This document shows positions 53,814 to 62,698 of a stretch of DNA of 64,000 nucleotides, piece after piece. A program made the translations under genes and the position numbers. The DNA is from Streptomyces roseirectus. GTDB taxonomy: Bacteria; Actinomycetota; Actinomycetes; Streptomycetales; Streptomycetaceae. The DNA is taken from NCBI RefSeq assembly GCF_014489635.1, contig NZ_CP060828.1:6656001-6720000 (forward strand). Direction: 5' to 3'. The notes beneath the pieces were generated by a model. The model saw nothing but the letters and a program-made list of their open reading frames with translations, made no database searches and was not told where the DNA came from. Positions within the stretch are counted from its first letter, which is position 1. Each line of letters opens with the position of its first letter.

Positions 53814-53847
53814 CGGCCTGCCCGTTGCCCGGCACACGGGCAGGCCG
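53814..53847. terminator. Hairpin between hydrolase and DUF305 genes
   Basis: Perfect 12-bp arms CGGCCTGCCCGT (53814-53825) and ACGGGCAGGCCG (53836-53847), in the gap between convergent genes; it can serve both. Confidence 0.7.
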
Positions 53848-53929
53848 CCACTCCGTCCAGGCCGCCAATACGTCGTTGACTCCGGTCAGTTGGCGAGCGG
53901 GATCCGCTGGACGTGGGCCACCCGGCAGT

Positions 53930-54547
53930 TCAGGAGCGCTTCTTCAACATGTCCGCCATCAGGGACAGTTCGGCCTTCTGGCCGTTCACCATGCCCTGGG
54001 CGAGACGGCGTACCTGTTCGGTTTCTGCTGACTGGGCGGCGCCCTGGGCCATGTCGATGCCGCCCTTGTGGTGGGCGGTCATGAGGGTGAGGTAGTAGGT
54101 CTCGGCCTGGGTGCCGGAGAGGGAACGGAGTTTGTTCAGTTGGGTGTTGGTGGCCATGCCGGGCATGAGGGAGCCGTCGTGTGCCGGGTAGGCGGGGTGG
54201 CCCATCCAGGACATGGGGGACGCCTGGGAGGACTTGGGCTCGTTCCAGGTGTCCAACCAGCCCAGGAGCATGCCGCGTTGGTTGGCCTGGGTGTTGATGA
54301 TGTCGTAGGCGAGGCGCCGGACGTCGACGTCGGTCGTGCGGTCGCGGACGATGAAGGACATCTCCACGGCCTGCTGGTGATGGACGGCCATGTCGCGGGC
54401 GAAGCCCGAATCGACCGGTCCCACAGGGGCGTTGGCCTGCGCCGGGCGCAGGAACGTGACCGTGAGGGCGACCGCCGCGAGGAGGGCGACGAGGGCGCCG
54501 CCGATCAGGGCCCGGGAGAGGCGAGTTGATGAGGTGGCCGCGCTCAT
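53930..54547 (-). CDS. DUF305 family protein
   Basis: 205 residues. An N-terminal membrane anchor (RALIGGALVALLAAVALTVT) is followed by a helical His/Met-rich domain with DMAVHHQQAVEM and LTLMTAHHKGGIDMAQGAA, the DUF305 signature. DUF305 proteins are exported four-helix-bundle proteins often found near copper handling genes; metal binding is plausible but unproven here. ATG 54547 overlaps the DUF3105 stop (ATGA), so the two are co-translated. Confidence 0.88.
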   Translation of the reverse strand: MSAATSSTRLSRALIGGALVALLAAVALTVTFLRPAQANAPVGPVDSGFARDMAVHHQQAVEMSFIVRDRTTDVDVRRLAYDIINTQANQRGMLLGWLDTWNEPKSSQASPMSWMGHPAYPAHDGSLMPGMATNTQLNKLRSLSGTQAETYYLTLMTAHHKGGIDMAQGAAQSAETEQVRRLAQGMVNGQKAELSLMADMLKKRS

Positions 54548-55278
54548 GCCGTCGCCTTGCCGCCCGTGCACGCCGCGCCCGGCTCCGGGGTCTGCGCGCC
54601 CTGGACGTACTTGTCGAAGAACTCGTTCACACGAGGGTCGGACGCCTTGTCGACGTTCAGCTGGTGGCCCCACGCGGAGAGGGTGAGGGGCGAGGACTGT
54701 GCGTCGTACGGGCTCATCATCGTGTACGACGTCTTCTTCACCTTCTCCGTCAGCGACTTGACGTCCGCCGCGGCGGCCTTGGCGTTGTACGTCACCCACA
54801 CCGCGCCGTGCTCCAGCGAGTGCACGGCGTTCTCGTTCTGGAGCTGCTGCGTGTAGACCTGCGCGTCGCAGTTCTGCCAGACGCCGTTGTGGTCGCCGCC
54901 GACCGGCGGGGTCATCGGGTACTTGACCGTGCCCTCGACGTGGTTCTGCGACAGGTCCTTCCACGTCTTCTCGCCGGCGACCGGGGCCGCCTGCGCGGCC
55001 TCCTTCTTGTTCGCGTCGCTGATCAGCCAGGCGCCGGCGGCGACGACCGCGAGCACGATCACCGTCGACACGGAGATCGTCAGGATGCGGCTGCGGCGCT
55101 CACGCGCGCGTTCCGCCTTGCGCTGCTCCTCTATTCGGGCGCGGCGGGTGGCCGCCTTCTCGCTCGCGGACGGCTTGTTGCCGGGGCGCTTCTTCGGGGC
55201 GGGGGCGTTGGCGCTGGGCTTCGCCTTCGGGCTCTGCCTCGAACTGCTCGTCGGTTTCTTGGAGTTGCCTGCGGACAT
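54544..55278 (-). CDS. DUF3105 family membrane-anchored protein
   Basis: 244 residues. A Lys/Ser/Pro-rich cytosolic N-terminus (KPTSSSRQSPKAKPSANAPA) and a basic helix precede one membrane segment (ILTISVSTVIVLAVVAAGAW). The extracellular DUF3105 domain has PPVGGDHNGVWQNC and VHSLEHGAVWVTYNA. DUF3105-DUF305 pairs are common in Streptomyces; function unresolved. ATG 55278 is 70 bp from the upstream small secreted protein. Confidence 0.88.
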   Translation of the reverse strand: MSAGNSKKPTSSSRQSPKAKPSANAPAPKKRPGNKPSASEKAATRRARIEEQRKAERARERRSRILTISVSTVIVLAVVAAGAWLISDANKKEAAQAAPVAGEKTWKDLSQNHVEGTVKYPMTPPVGGDHNGVWQNCDAQVYTQQLQNENAVHSLEHGAVWVTYNAKAAAADVKSLTEKVKKTSYTMMSPYDAQSSPLTLSAWGHQLNVDKASDPRVNEFFDKYVQGAQTPEPGAACTGGKATA

Positions 55279-55348
55279 GGCGAAGTGCCTTTCGTACAGC
55301 GGGAATCGGCGGATGTGCCGGTGAACGGACGGAAAAGGGACGTCCGTT

Positions 55349-55735
55349 CTAGGTCCGCAGTACCTGGAGCACGTGCAGGTCGGGCGGGCGCGGGGCCGCC
55401 GGGTCCGCCTGCGCGGGGGTGGGGATCGTCGCCGGGCGGGCGTCCACCCTCGCCGGGAGCGCCTGGGGTGACGGGTGCGGGGTGGGGGCCGTCGTCCTCG
55501 CGATCACCCCACTGCTGCCGTGACACCGGTTGTGGCCGGGCACCGCGCACACGTGTTCCTTCGCCGGGGTCTGCGGGGCGTACGCGACGGCGACCAGATG
55601 CCGTACCGTCTCGGCCTCCGCCTCGGCGGGGTGCATCACGCATCCCCACAGGGTGGCTACCGCCAGCAACAGGCCCAGCACGACAGAGACGGCCCTGGTG
55701 GGGCCGCGCCTGGGGGTCGGGGGCCGGTTGAACAC
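55349..55735 (-). CDS. Small exported protein upstream of DUF3105/DUF305
   Basis: 128 residues with a signal anchor or lipoprotein-like N-terminus (AVSVVLGLLLAVATLWGC), then a short segment with two Cys (HVCAVPGHNRCHGSSG) and a Pro/Ala/Thr-rich tail. The GTG start at 55735 has a weak ribosome-binding site. It is probably in the same transcript as the DUF3105 gene. Function unknown. Confidence 0.65.
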   Translation of the reverse strand: MFNRPPTPRRGPTRAVSVVLGLLLAVATLWGCVMHPAEAEAETVRHLVAVAYAPQTPAKEHVCAVPGHNRCHGSSGVIARTTAPTPHPSPQALPARVDARPATIPTPAQADPAAPRPPDLHVLQVLRT

Positions 55736-55787
55736 TCAAGGAGTGTATCGGCCGAATGGGGGAGTACGGGGGGAGGGGGAGCCGTGA

Positions 55788-55872
55788 GTACTACGGGGCC
55801 CGAATGCTGCGGGGCCCGGGTATTACGGGTGCTGCGGGCTCTGGGTATTACAGGGGTCGAGTATTACGGGAT
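55788..55872. repeat. Degenerate short tandem repeat
   Basis: Five or six variants of TATTACGGG / TGCTGCGGG, spaced about 12-18 bp, between the exported-protein start and the DoxX remnant end. Confidence 0.5.
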
Positions 55873-55876
55873 ACCC

Positions 55877-56337
55877 CTACTCCCCGTACCTCCCGGCCTC
55901 CTCGTACCCCTCCTCCTCGAACAGCGCCTCCTGCACGGCGTCCCCCTCGTCGTACCCCCGTACCCGTCGGTTCCGTAGTCCCACCACCACCGAGGTCACC
56001 GCTGCCGTCACTCCCAGTGCCGCCGGGACCATCCACGCGCGGTTGGCCGTGTGGCCCAAGGCGTGGTCGACGGAGAGGCGGCCGCGCCCGCCGCGGGGGT
56101 CGCCAGGCCCAGGGCCAGCAGCGCCCCGCCGCCCGCCTCCGCGAGGCCCGCGGCCGTCGCCGACGCCTTGCCGGGGGTGTAGCCGACGGACTCCATGTAC
56201 TGGCCGGTGCCCTCCAGGCCGTGCCCGCCGAACCAGCCGAACAGCTTCTGTGCGCCGTGCGCGGCCAGGATCCCGCCGGTGCCCAGCCGGAGCAGGAGCA
56301 GGCCCACGTCTCGGCGGCGATCGGTGCAACAGCTCAC
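55877..56337 (-). pseudogene. DoxX-family protein, internally deleted and frameshifted
   Basis: The N-terminal part (RRDVGLLLLRLGTGGILAAH, GAQKLFGWFGGHGLEGTGQY) and the C-terminal part (SVDHALGHTANRAWMVPAAL, then a charged tail) of a DoxX membrane protein are both recognisable but lie in different frames and meet near 56085. About two membrane helices that normally lie between are missing, so an out-of-frame deletion is inferred. The likely original start is GTG 56337. Confidence 0.72.
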
Positions 56338-56444
56338 GGTGGCTCCCCAGGGTGACGACAGGTACGTCCACGGTCGCATCGGGGGTAGGGGGTGGCCCGT
56401 GGGGTGACGCCGTTCGAGTGACGGGCGATCGGCGGGAAGTGGTC

Positions 56445-56639
56445 ACGGCCAGACGGGCAGCCGCTCGGGTGGGGCAGGTGGACGACACGGAGTCGACCCG
56501 GGCCATCCGTACGGCACTTGACCTCGGGGTCACGTTCTTCGACACGGCCGATACGTACGGCACGGGGCACAGCGAGCGGATTCTCAGGCGGGCGCTCGGC
56601 AAGCGGCGGGCGGATACCGTCATGGCCACCAAGTGGGGT
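56445..56639 (+). pseudogene. Aldo/keto reductase fragment
   Basis: About 60 codons (VDDTESTRAIRTALDLGVTF, FDTADTYGTGHSERIL, then VMATKWG) match the cofactor- and active-site-containing N-terminal part of an aldo/keto reductase, including the catalytic Asp and Tyr of FDTADTYG. The remaining ~240 residues and the first ~30 are absent. The frame then breaks off into an unrelated sequence. Confidence 0.75.
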
Positions 56640-56784
56640 TTCCGTCGACGGCGACACGTGCGTACACGTCATCGGTGAGGGTCGGATGACCGGTTTCGTT
56701 GTGGGTGGGCCGTTGCGGTGGCACGAGGACGAGGAGGGCTTCAGGGACCCTTCGTACTTTGGGGGTATCCCAGGTACCCCTTGA
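56640..56784 (+). pseudogene. Unidentified ORF tail fused to the reductase fragment
   Basis: About 47 codons (VSVDGDTCVHVIGEGRMTGF, then PLRWHEDEEGFRDPSYF) in a frame different from the reductase fragment, ending in TGA at 56782. It reads like the C-terminus of a genuine protein but I do not recognise it. No ribosome-binding site supports independent translation. Confidence 0.35.
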
Positions 56785-56805
56785 GGGGTAAGTCGCTGAT
56801 GGGGT

Positions 56806-57828
56806 GTGTTTTTGGGTGGGGTTCGTGTTTTCTCACTCTTGTTCTGTACGGTCCCGTCGGTGAACATCACTGCTCGCGCCTGGGTCGTGGCTGACCACGA
56901 CACGGGGAAGGTGCTCGCGGAGCACAACCCGCACCTGCGGCTGGCGCCCGCTTCGACGTTGAAGATGCTGTTCGCGGACACGTTGCTGGGGAAGTTCGCG
57001 CGGACGGAGCGGCATACGGTCACCGCGAGGGAGCTGGCGAGTGTGCCGGAGGGGTCGAGTGTGGTGGGGATCAGGGCGGGGGTGACGTACAGCGTCGAGG
57101 ACCTGTGGCACGGGGTCTTCCTGAGGTCAGGGAACGACGCCGTGCGGGTGCTGGCCGCGATGAACGGGGGGATCGAGCGGTCGGTCGCCGAGATGCGGGC
57201 CAAGGCCGCCGATCTCCAGGCCCTCGATACCTACGTCGTAAGCCCCGACGGGTACGACCACCCCCGTCAGTACTCCTCCGCCTACGACCTCACCCTCATG
57301 GCCCGCAGCGGCCTCAGGAACGCCGACTTCCGGGCGTACTGCGGGACCAGGACCGCGCGGATCGGGAGCACCGGCATCGAGAACACCAACCGCCTGCTGT
57401 GCGGCTCGCACGGGGTGAAGCCGTACGCCGGGATGATCGGCGTCAAGAACGGCTACACCAGCAACGCGGGCAACACGTTCACCGGCGCGGCGACGAGGGA
57501 CGGGCGGACCCTGATCGTCACCGTCCTGCACCCCAGGAGCGGCCTCAACGCCGTGTACGAGGAGACCCGCACCCTCCTTGACTGGGGCTTCACGCAAGGG
57601 AGTTCGGTGAAACCCGTCGGCACGCTCGCGGAACCGCTCAGCGAGGGCGGCGCCAGGGTCTCGCGCGACTCCCCGCACGGGGCGGCCGGTTCGGCGGGAG
57701 CGGCGGTCGACGACGCCAGTCTGGGGTGGACGCTGCCCGTCGGGGGAGTGGTGGCCGGGACGCTGCTGGGCGGGGTGTACGCGCTGCGCAACCGACGGAC
57801 CAAGAAGGCTCCCGGCGAAGAGAGTTGA
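56806..57828 (+). CDS. D-alanyl-D-alanine carboxypeptidase-like protein, N-terminally altered
   Basis: 340 residues. The PBP5-type transpeptidase domain is intact: Ser and Lys in LAPASTLKMLF (SxxK), SGN in FLRSGNDAVRVL, and KNG in IGVKNGYTSNAGNT in place of KTG, as in several actinobacterial members. A membrane helix near the C-terminus (LPVGGVVAGTLLGGVYAL) anchors it. Its reaction trims stem pentapeptides of peptidoglycan. Members normally begin with a long signal peptide, but here the domain starts after only a short hydrophobic stretch (VRVFSLLFCTVPSV) and the decay zone lies immediately upstream, so export is doubtful. Confidence 0.75.
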   Translation: MFLGGVRVFSLLFCTVPSVNITARAWVVADHDTGKVLAEHNPHLRLAPASTLKMLFADTLLGKFARTERHTVTARELASVPEGSSVVGIRAGVTYSVEDLWHGVFLRSGNDAVRVLAAMNGGIERSVAEMRAKAADLQALDTYVVSPDGYDHPRQYSSAYDLTLMARSGLRNADFRAYCGTRTARIGSTGIENTNRLLCGSHGVKPYAGMIGVKNGYTSNAGNTFTGAATRDGRTLIVTVLHPRSGLNAVYEETRTLLDWGFTQGSSVKPVGTLAEPLSEGGARVSRDSPHGAAGSAGAAVDDASLGWTLPVGGVVAGTLLGGVYALRNRRTKKAPGEES

Positions 57829-57833
57829 TGCCC

Positions 57834-57849
57834 CGTCTGATGGCAGACG
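57834..57849. terminator. Hairpin after the carboxypeptidase gene
   Basis: Arms CGTCTG (57834-57839) and CAGACG (57844-57849) with an ATGG loop, six bases past the stop codon. Confidence 0.5.
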
Positions 57850-58060
57850 CCCCACGGCCCGGTGCGTACCTCGCGGTCCCACGCGAGGCCCACCCCCACC
57901 CGGTGCCGTGGGGCGACTACCTCTTCCCCCCTCGGAATGGCCTACGGAACTCCCTCACCCAAGTGTGAAGTTCCTGTGTAGAAGAGTTGAGCATAGTTCC
58001 GCCAACTCCCGCAATAGGGCGGACGACGTAATTCCGCTTGCGCGGATCACGCGTCTCGCC

Positions 58061-58801
58061 TCACCCCCGCCCCGCATACGGCATCCCCGTGGCCAGCACC
58101 GTCACGAACTGCATGTTCGCCTCCAAGGGCAGCTCCGCCATGTGCCGTACGGTGCGCGCCACATCGGCGACGTCCATCACCGGCTCCACCGCGACCTCGC
58201 CGTTCGCCTGGAGCACCCCCTGCCGCATCCGGTCCGTCATATCGGTCGCCGCGTTGCCGATGTCGATCTGGCTGACCGCGATGCCGTACGAACGCCCGTC
58301 CAGGGCAAGGGACTTGGTCAGCCCGGTCAGCGCGTGCTTGGTCGCGGTGTACGGCGCCGACCGCGGCCGGGGCGTGTGCGCGGAGATGGAACCGTTGTTG
58401 ATGATCCGACCACCTCGCGGATCCTGGGACTTCATCATCCGGAACGCCGAACGCGCGCACAGGAACGCCCCGTTGAGATTGGTGTCGACGACATGCCGCC
58501 ACGCCTTGTACGACAGCTCCTCGAACGGCACGCCCCCGGGTCCGAACGTCCCCGCGTTGTTGAACAGCAGATCCAGCCGCCCCGGCACGGCACCGAAGAC
58601 GCGCTCCACGTCCTCCTCGCGCGACACGTCGGCCCGCAGGACGCGGCACGCGGCGTCCGGCGCCAGCGCCGCCGTCTCCTCAAGCTTCTCGGCGCGCCGC
58701 CCCACCAGCACCAACGACCAACCCGCGCCCGCCAGTTCGACGGCGACGGCCCGCCCGATGCCCGAACCGGCACCGGTCACCACTGCGACTTTGGAGTTCA
58801 T
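58061..58801 (-). CDS. SDR-family oxidoreductase
   Basis: 246 residues. The cofactor motif is [20 protein letters not shown], followed by NNAG in [33 protein letters not shown] (catalytic Ser and Tyr) and Lys in TKHALTG. An NAD(P)H-dependent alcohol/ketone interconversion is expected; substrate unknown. ATG 58801 overlaps the Rsm22 stop as ATGA, which explains the very short Shine-Dalgarno spacing (GGAGG one base before). Confidence 0.87.
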   Translation of the reverse strand: MNSKVAVVTGAGSGIGRAVAVELAGAGWSLVLVGRRAEKLEETAALAPDAACRVLRADVSREEDVERVFGAVPGRLDLLFNNAGTFGPGGVPFEELSYKAWRHVVDTNLNGAFLCARSAFRMMKSQDPRGGRIINNGSISAHTPRPRSAPYTATKHALTGLTKSLALDGRSYGIAVSQIDIGNAATDMTDRMRQGVLQANGEVAVEPVMDVADVARTVRHMAELPLEANMQFVTVLATGMPYAGRG

Positions 58802-59838
58802 GCCTCCGAAGCGTAGGCGGACGTCGCGCCGCCACCCGGCACGGCGGGCGCAGCGGCGGACGGCTCGGCGGGTGGCGGCCAGGCATCGCCCCACTCCGCG
58901 TCCCGCGCGGCCCTGTAGAGCCCACCATGCCGCTTGGTGACCGTACTCCGCCCCAACTCCCCGTCCGCCGCGCACAGTTCGAGCAGCACCTGCCCCTTGC
59001 GCAGCTGCGGACGCCGCACGACACGGGAGGCGGCCGGCGTCACCGGCACCCGTGTCGCCGCCACGTACGCGAACTTCTCGTCCTCGTACGGCAGCGAACC
59101 CCCCTTGACCTGCCGGTGCAGGGACGAGCGGCTGACCCGCGCCGAGAAGTGACACCAGTCGGCGCCGGGGACGATCGGGCAGGCGGCGCTGTGCGGACAG
59201 GGCGCGGCGACGGTGTGACCGCTCGCGATCAGCGCGTCCCGCGCCTCGATGATCCGCGCGTATCCGTCGGGCGTGCCCGGCTCGACGATCACGACGGAGG
59301 CGGCGGCGCTCACCCCGGCCAGCAGGGCGGAACGGTCGGCCGGCGTCAGCTCGTTGAGGACGTACGAGACGGTCACCAGGTCCGTGTCCTCGGGGATCCG
59401 GAGTGCCGACCCGATCCGCGCCCGCTCCCAACGCGCCTCGGACAGCGCGGAGTTGGCGGCGGCGATCTCACGGCCCAGGGCGAGCGCGGGCTCGGCCCAG
59501 TCCAGGACCGTCACCTCCCGCGCGCCGGGCCACACCGACTCCACCGCCCACGTCGCGGCGCCGGTGCCGCCGCCGACGTCCACATGGCGCCCCGGCGTCC
59601 ACTCGGGGACCGTCTCGGCGAACGCCTCCAGGGCCGACCGGACGGCCTCGAAGGTCGCCGGCATGCGGTACGCGGCGTACGCGGCGACGTCCGCGCGGTC
59701 GCGCAGGATCGGGGTGTGCGTCGGGGTCGCGCCCCGGTAGCTGGCGATCAGCCGGTCCACCGCCTGGGCCGCCTGCCGGGGAGGCAGCCCGTCGAGGAGG
59801 GAGTCGAGGGCGGTACGGAGGGATTCGGCCGAGTTCAC
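58798..59838 (-). CDS. Rsm22-family small-subunit rRNA methyltransferase-like protein
   Basis: 346 residues. The N-terminal helical part ([30 protein letters not shown]) is followed by a SAM-binding core ([31 protein letters not shown]) and a Cys cluster [20 protein letters not shown] that may bind an Fe-S cluster or zinc, as in Rsm22. Mitochondrial relatives act on small-subunit assembly; bacterial members are poorly studied. The start is GTG 59838. A 30-residue Ala/Pro-rich tail follows the domain. Co-translated with the SDR. Confidence 0.85.
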   Translation of the reverse strand: MNSAESLRTALDSLLDGLPPRQAAQAVDRLIASYRGATPTHTPILRDRADVAAYAAYRMPATFEAVRSALEAFAETVPEWTPGRHVDVGGGTGAATWAVESVWPGAREVTVLDWAEPALALGREIAAANSALSEARWERARIGSALRIPEDTDLVTVSYVLNELTPADRSALLAGVSAAASVVIVEPGTPDGYARIIEARDALIASGHTVAAPCPHSAACPIVPGADWCHFSARVSRSSLHRQVKGGSLPYEDEKFAYVAATRVPVTPAASRVVRRPQLRKGQVLLELCAADGELGRSTVTKRHGGLYRAARDAEWGDAWPPPAEPSAAAPAVPGGGATSAYASEA

Positions 59839-59945
59839 CCGGTGATTCTCTCAGGTCCCGGGTACCGCTCAGGTCGTACGGGTACGGGGTACCCGTAGAC
59901 CCCGTAAGGGGCGGCCCGGCACCCGTACGAGACACCCCCTCCCCC

Positions 59946-61193
59946 CTACCCCCCGAACCCCCGCACCGCCCGAGCCACCCGTGTCCCCGCCCGTGCCCTG
60001 GGCCCGCTCCCGCCCTGCCGCCTCCGGGGATGCACGGTGTTCGCCAGCATCACCAGGAACGTGTCCGTGGCCCGGTCCACCACCAGCGAGGTCCCCGTGA
60101 ACCCCGTGTGCCCGGCCGCCCCGCGCCCCGCCAACTCCCCCATGAACCAAGCCTGATCGACCGCGAACCCCAGCCCCGGCGGATCGAGCAGCAGGTCGAC
60201 GTAGGCACCGCCGAGGATCCGCGCGGTCCCGTACGACCCCCCGTTCAGCAGCGTCCGGCAGAATACGGCCAGGTCCCGCGCCGTCGAGAACAGCCCGGCG
60301 TGACCGGCCACCCCGCCGAGCGCCCACGCGTTCTCGTCGTGCACCTCGCCCCGCAGCATCCCCCGGTCCACCTTTCCCCAGGGCCGCCGCTGGTCCTCGG
60401 TCGCGGCGGCGCCGGGGCAGGGCCCGAAGTCGGTGGACGCCATCCCCAGCGGCCGGGTGATCCCCTCGTGGACGAGGACGTCGAGGGTGCGCCCGGTGAT
60501 CCGCTCCAGCACCTGCTGCAGGACCAGCATGTTCAGGTCGGAGTAGAGGTAGGCGCCGGGTTCGCCCACCGGCTCCTCCGCGCGCAGCGCCGCCAGCCGC
60601 TCGGTGTCGTCGGCGTACGCGTACAGGGGGAGTTCGGGGCGTAGTCCCGAAGTATGGGTGAGCAGGTGCCTGATCGTCGTCCCGTACCGCCGGACGCCCT
60701 CGAAGTCGGGCAGGTAACCGCTCACCGGCGCGTCGATCCCGAGCCGGCCCCGCTCGATCTGCTGGACCGCCGCGACCGACGTGAACAGCTTGGTCAGCGA
60801 CGCGAGGTCGAACGGCGTCTCCAACGTCATCGGCACGCGCTCGTCCACCGGCAACTCGACGCCGGCGCCCCTGCCGCCGCCCCTCGCCTCACCACCGTCC
60901 CCCGCCTCACCACCGCCCCCCGCGTCACCCCCGTCCGCATCACCTTCGTCCGCGTCACCCCCCTCCGCAGCGCCCCCGGACACCTCACCCCCGTACGAAG
61001 CGAACCGGACCGCCCACCCCACGGCCTCCCGTACCGCCACCACCGGCCCCCGCCCCGCGAAGACCACCACGCCCGCCGCCCACGGATGCGGCCCGGCGAC
61101 CAGCGCGTGGACCTCGTCGACGAGAAGCCCCAGCTCCCCCGCGTCCAGACAGGCACGCGCGGGGGCGTCGGGGCGAAGTCTCGGCGCGCTCAG
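59946..61193 (-). CDS. Serine hydrolase (beta-lactamase / PBP4-like), probable CTG start
   Basis: 415 residues. SxxK is SLTK (132-135), YxN-type YSDLN lies in GAYLYSDLNML, and GHTGFTG corresponds to the HxG/KTG motif, as in class C-like esterases and D,D-peptidases. ATG/GTG/TTG starts exist only from 61070, but the conserved N-terminal helix (DAGELGLLVDEVHALVAGPH) lies before that. CTG at 61193 overlaps the upstream exporter's stop as CTGA and has GAGGGAG seven bases upstream, so I use it. Residues 68-111 are a Gly/Asp/Glu-rich insert between core strands. Confidence 0.8.
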   Translation of the reverse strand: MSAPRLRPDAPARACLDAGELGLLVDEVHALVAGPHPWAAGVVVFAGRGPVVAVREAVGWAVRFASYGGEVSGGAAEGGDADEGDADGGDAGGGGEAGDGGEARGGGRGAGVELPVDERVPMTLETPFDLASLTKLFTSVAAVQQIERGRLGIDAPVSGYLPDFEGVRRYGTTIRHLLTHTSGLRPELPLYAYADDTERLAALRAEEPVGEPGAYLYSDLNMLVLQQVLERITGRTLDVLVHEGITRPLGMASTDFGPCPGAAATEDQRRPWGKVDRGMLRGEVHDENAWALGGVAGHAGLFSTARDLAVFCRTLLNGGSYGTARILGGAYVDLLLDPPGLGFAVDQAWFMGELAGRGAAGHTGFTGTSLVVDRATDTFLVMLANTVHPRRRQGGSGPRARAGTRVARAVRGFGG

Positions 61194-62602
61194 CTGTCAG
61201 CTCCCTCGGCGTCAGAAGCATGCGTAGTACCCGTAGTACCCGCACTCGCGCCCGTAGTACCCGCACCCGTACCACCCGCGCCCGCACCGGCACCCGCACC
61301 ACCCGTACCCGTACTACCCGTACTACCGGCACCGGCACCGGCACCCCCCGCCCACGGCCCGCACATCCCCACGAAGCACCCCAGCGCCACCACCGAAGCC
61401 ACCACCTGCACCACCGCCATCGGCACGGCCGTATGCTCCCCCGCCACCCCCACCAACGGCGAGGCCACCGCCCCCACGAGGAACGACGACGTCCCGAGCA
61501 GCGCGGACGCCGACCCCGCGGAGTGCTTCGTCCGCAGCAACGCGAGCGTCTGCGCGTTCGGCAGCGCAAGACCCATCGCGGACATGAGGACGAACAGCGC
61601 GACGGCGACCGGCACGAGCCCGACGTCCCCGAAGACCCCCGACGTCATCAGCAGCAGCGCCACCGACGCCGCGGCGATCACCAGGAGCCCCGCCCCGAGC
61701 ACCCGGTCCAGCCGCACCCGCCCGACCAGCACCTTCCCGTTGACCTGCCCGACGATCATCAGCCCGACCGAGTTGACCCCGAACAGCAGGCTGTACGTCT
61801 GCGGGGACGCCCCGTAGATCTCCTGGACCACGAACGGCGACGCCGAGATGTACGCGAACAGCGCGGCGAACGCGAAACCGCCGGTCAGCATGTACCCCGA
61901 GAACGGCGTGTCGGCGAGCAGCCCCCGCATCGAGCGCAGCGCCTCGCCCACCCCGCCCTCGTGCCGGTCGGCGGGCTCCAGCGTCTCCGGCAGCCGCACC
62001 CACACGACCGCCGTCAGCAGCACCCCGACCCCGATGAGGACGACGAACACGCCCCGCCAGTCCGTGAACCGCAGGATCTGCCCGCCGATCAGCGGCGCCA
62101 CGATCGGGGCGATCCCCGAGATCAGCATCAGGGTCGAGAAGAACCGCGCCATCGCGTCGCCGTCGTACAGGTCACGTGTCACCGCCCGCGCGATGACGAT
62201 CCCCGCCGCGCCCGCGAGCCCCTGGACGAGCCGGAAGGCGACCAGCGTCTCGACGTTCGGGGCGAGCGCGCACAGCGCGGTGGCGACGACGTACAGGACG
62301 AGCCCGGCCAGCAGCGGCCGGCGCCGCCCCCACCGGTCGCTCATCGGCCCGACGACCAGCTGCCCCAGCGCCATGCCCGCCAGACACGCGGTGAGCGTCA
62401 GCTGCACGGTCGCGGCCGGGGCGTGCAGCGAGTCGGTGACCTCCGGCAGCGCCGGCAGGTACATGTCCATCGACAGCGGGGGAGTGGCGGTCAGCCCGCC
62501 GAGGAGCAGCGTGACCAGCAGCCCCGTCCGGCGTCTGGCGGCAAGAGTCGGCGACGCGGACGTCCGCGCCGCCCTCGATATCGGTGCCCCGGTCTCGGGC
62601 AT
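61190..62602 (-). CDS. Bcr/CflA-type multidrug efflux MFS transporter
   Basis: 470 residues with twelve membrane segments. The N-terminus SMDMYLPALPEVTDSLHAPA and motif A GPMSDRWGRRRPLL identify the Bcr/CflA subfamily (drug:H+ antiporter-1). The last 60 residues are Gly/Ala/Thr low-complexity (GAGAGAGSTGSTGTGGAGAG...), not usual for the family. ATG 62602 follows GGGAGGGGCAC. It is coupled to the serine hydrolase downstream. Substrate unknown. Confidence 0.88.
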   Translation of the reverse strand: MPETGAPISRAARTSASPTLAARRRTGLLVTLLLGGLTATPPLSMDMYLPALPEVTDSLHAPAATVQLTLTACLAGMALGQLVVGPMSDRWGRRRPLLAGLVLYVVATALCALAPNVETLVAFRLVQGLAGAAGIVIARAVTRDLYDGDAMARFFSTLMLISGIAPIVAPLIGGQILRFTDWRGVFVVLIGVGVLLTAVVWVRLPETLEPADRHEGGVGEALRSMRGLLADTPFSGYMLTGGFAFAALFAYISASPFVVQEIYGASPQTYSLLFGVNSVGLMIVGQVNGKVLVGRVRLDRVLGAGLLVIAAASVALLLMTSGVFGDVGLVPVAVALFVLMSAMGLALPNAQTLALLRTKHSAGSASALLGTSSFLVGAVASPLVGVAGEHTAVPMAVVQVVASVVALGCFVGMCGPWAGGAGAGAGSTGSTGTGGAGAGAGAGGTGAGTTGASAGTTGTTHASDAEGADS

Positions 62603-62698
62603 GTGCCCCTCCCTCTGATCCCTGTCCGCCGCCTATGCTCTCAGCTCGACGGAGCACCCGGACAGAACGTCCGGGCAGTGGACGGAAGCGTGGGTTCG

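Noticed and set aside
56806..56870. Signal peptide for the carboxypeptidase
   Set aside because: VRVFSLLFCTVPSV is hydrophobic but too short, and lacks the usual charged start and cleavage site, so I do not claim export.
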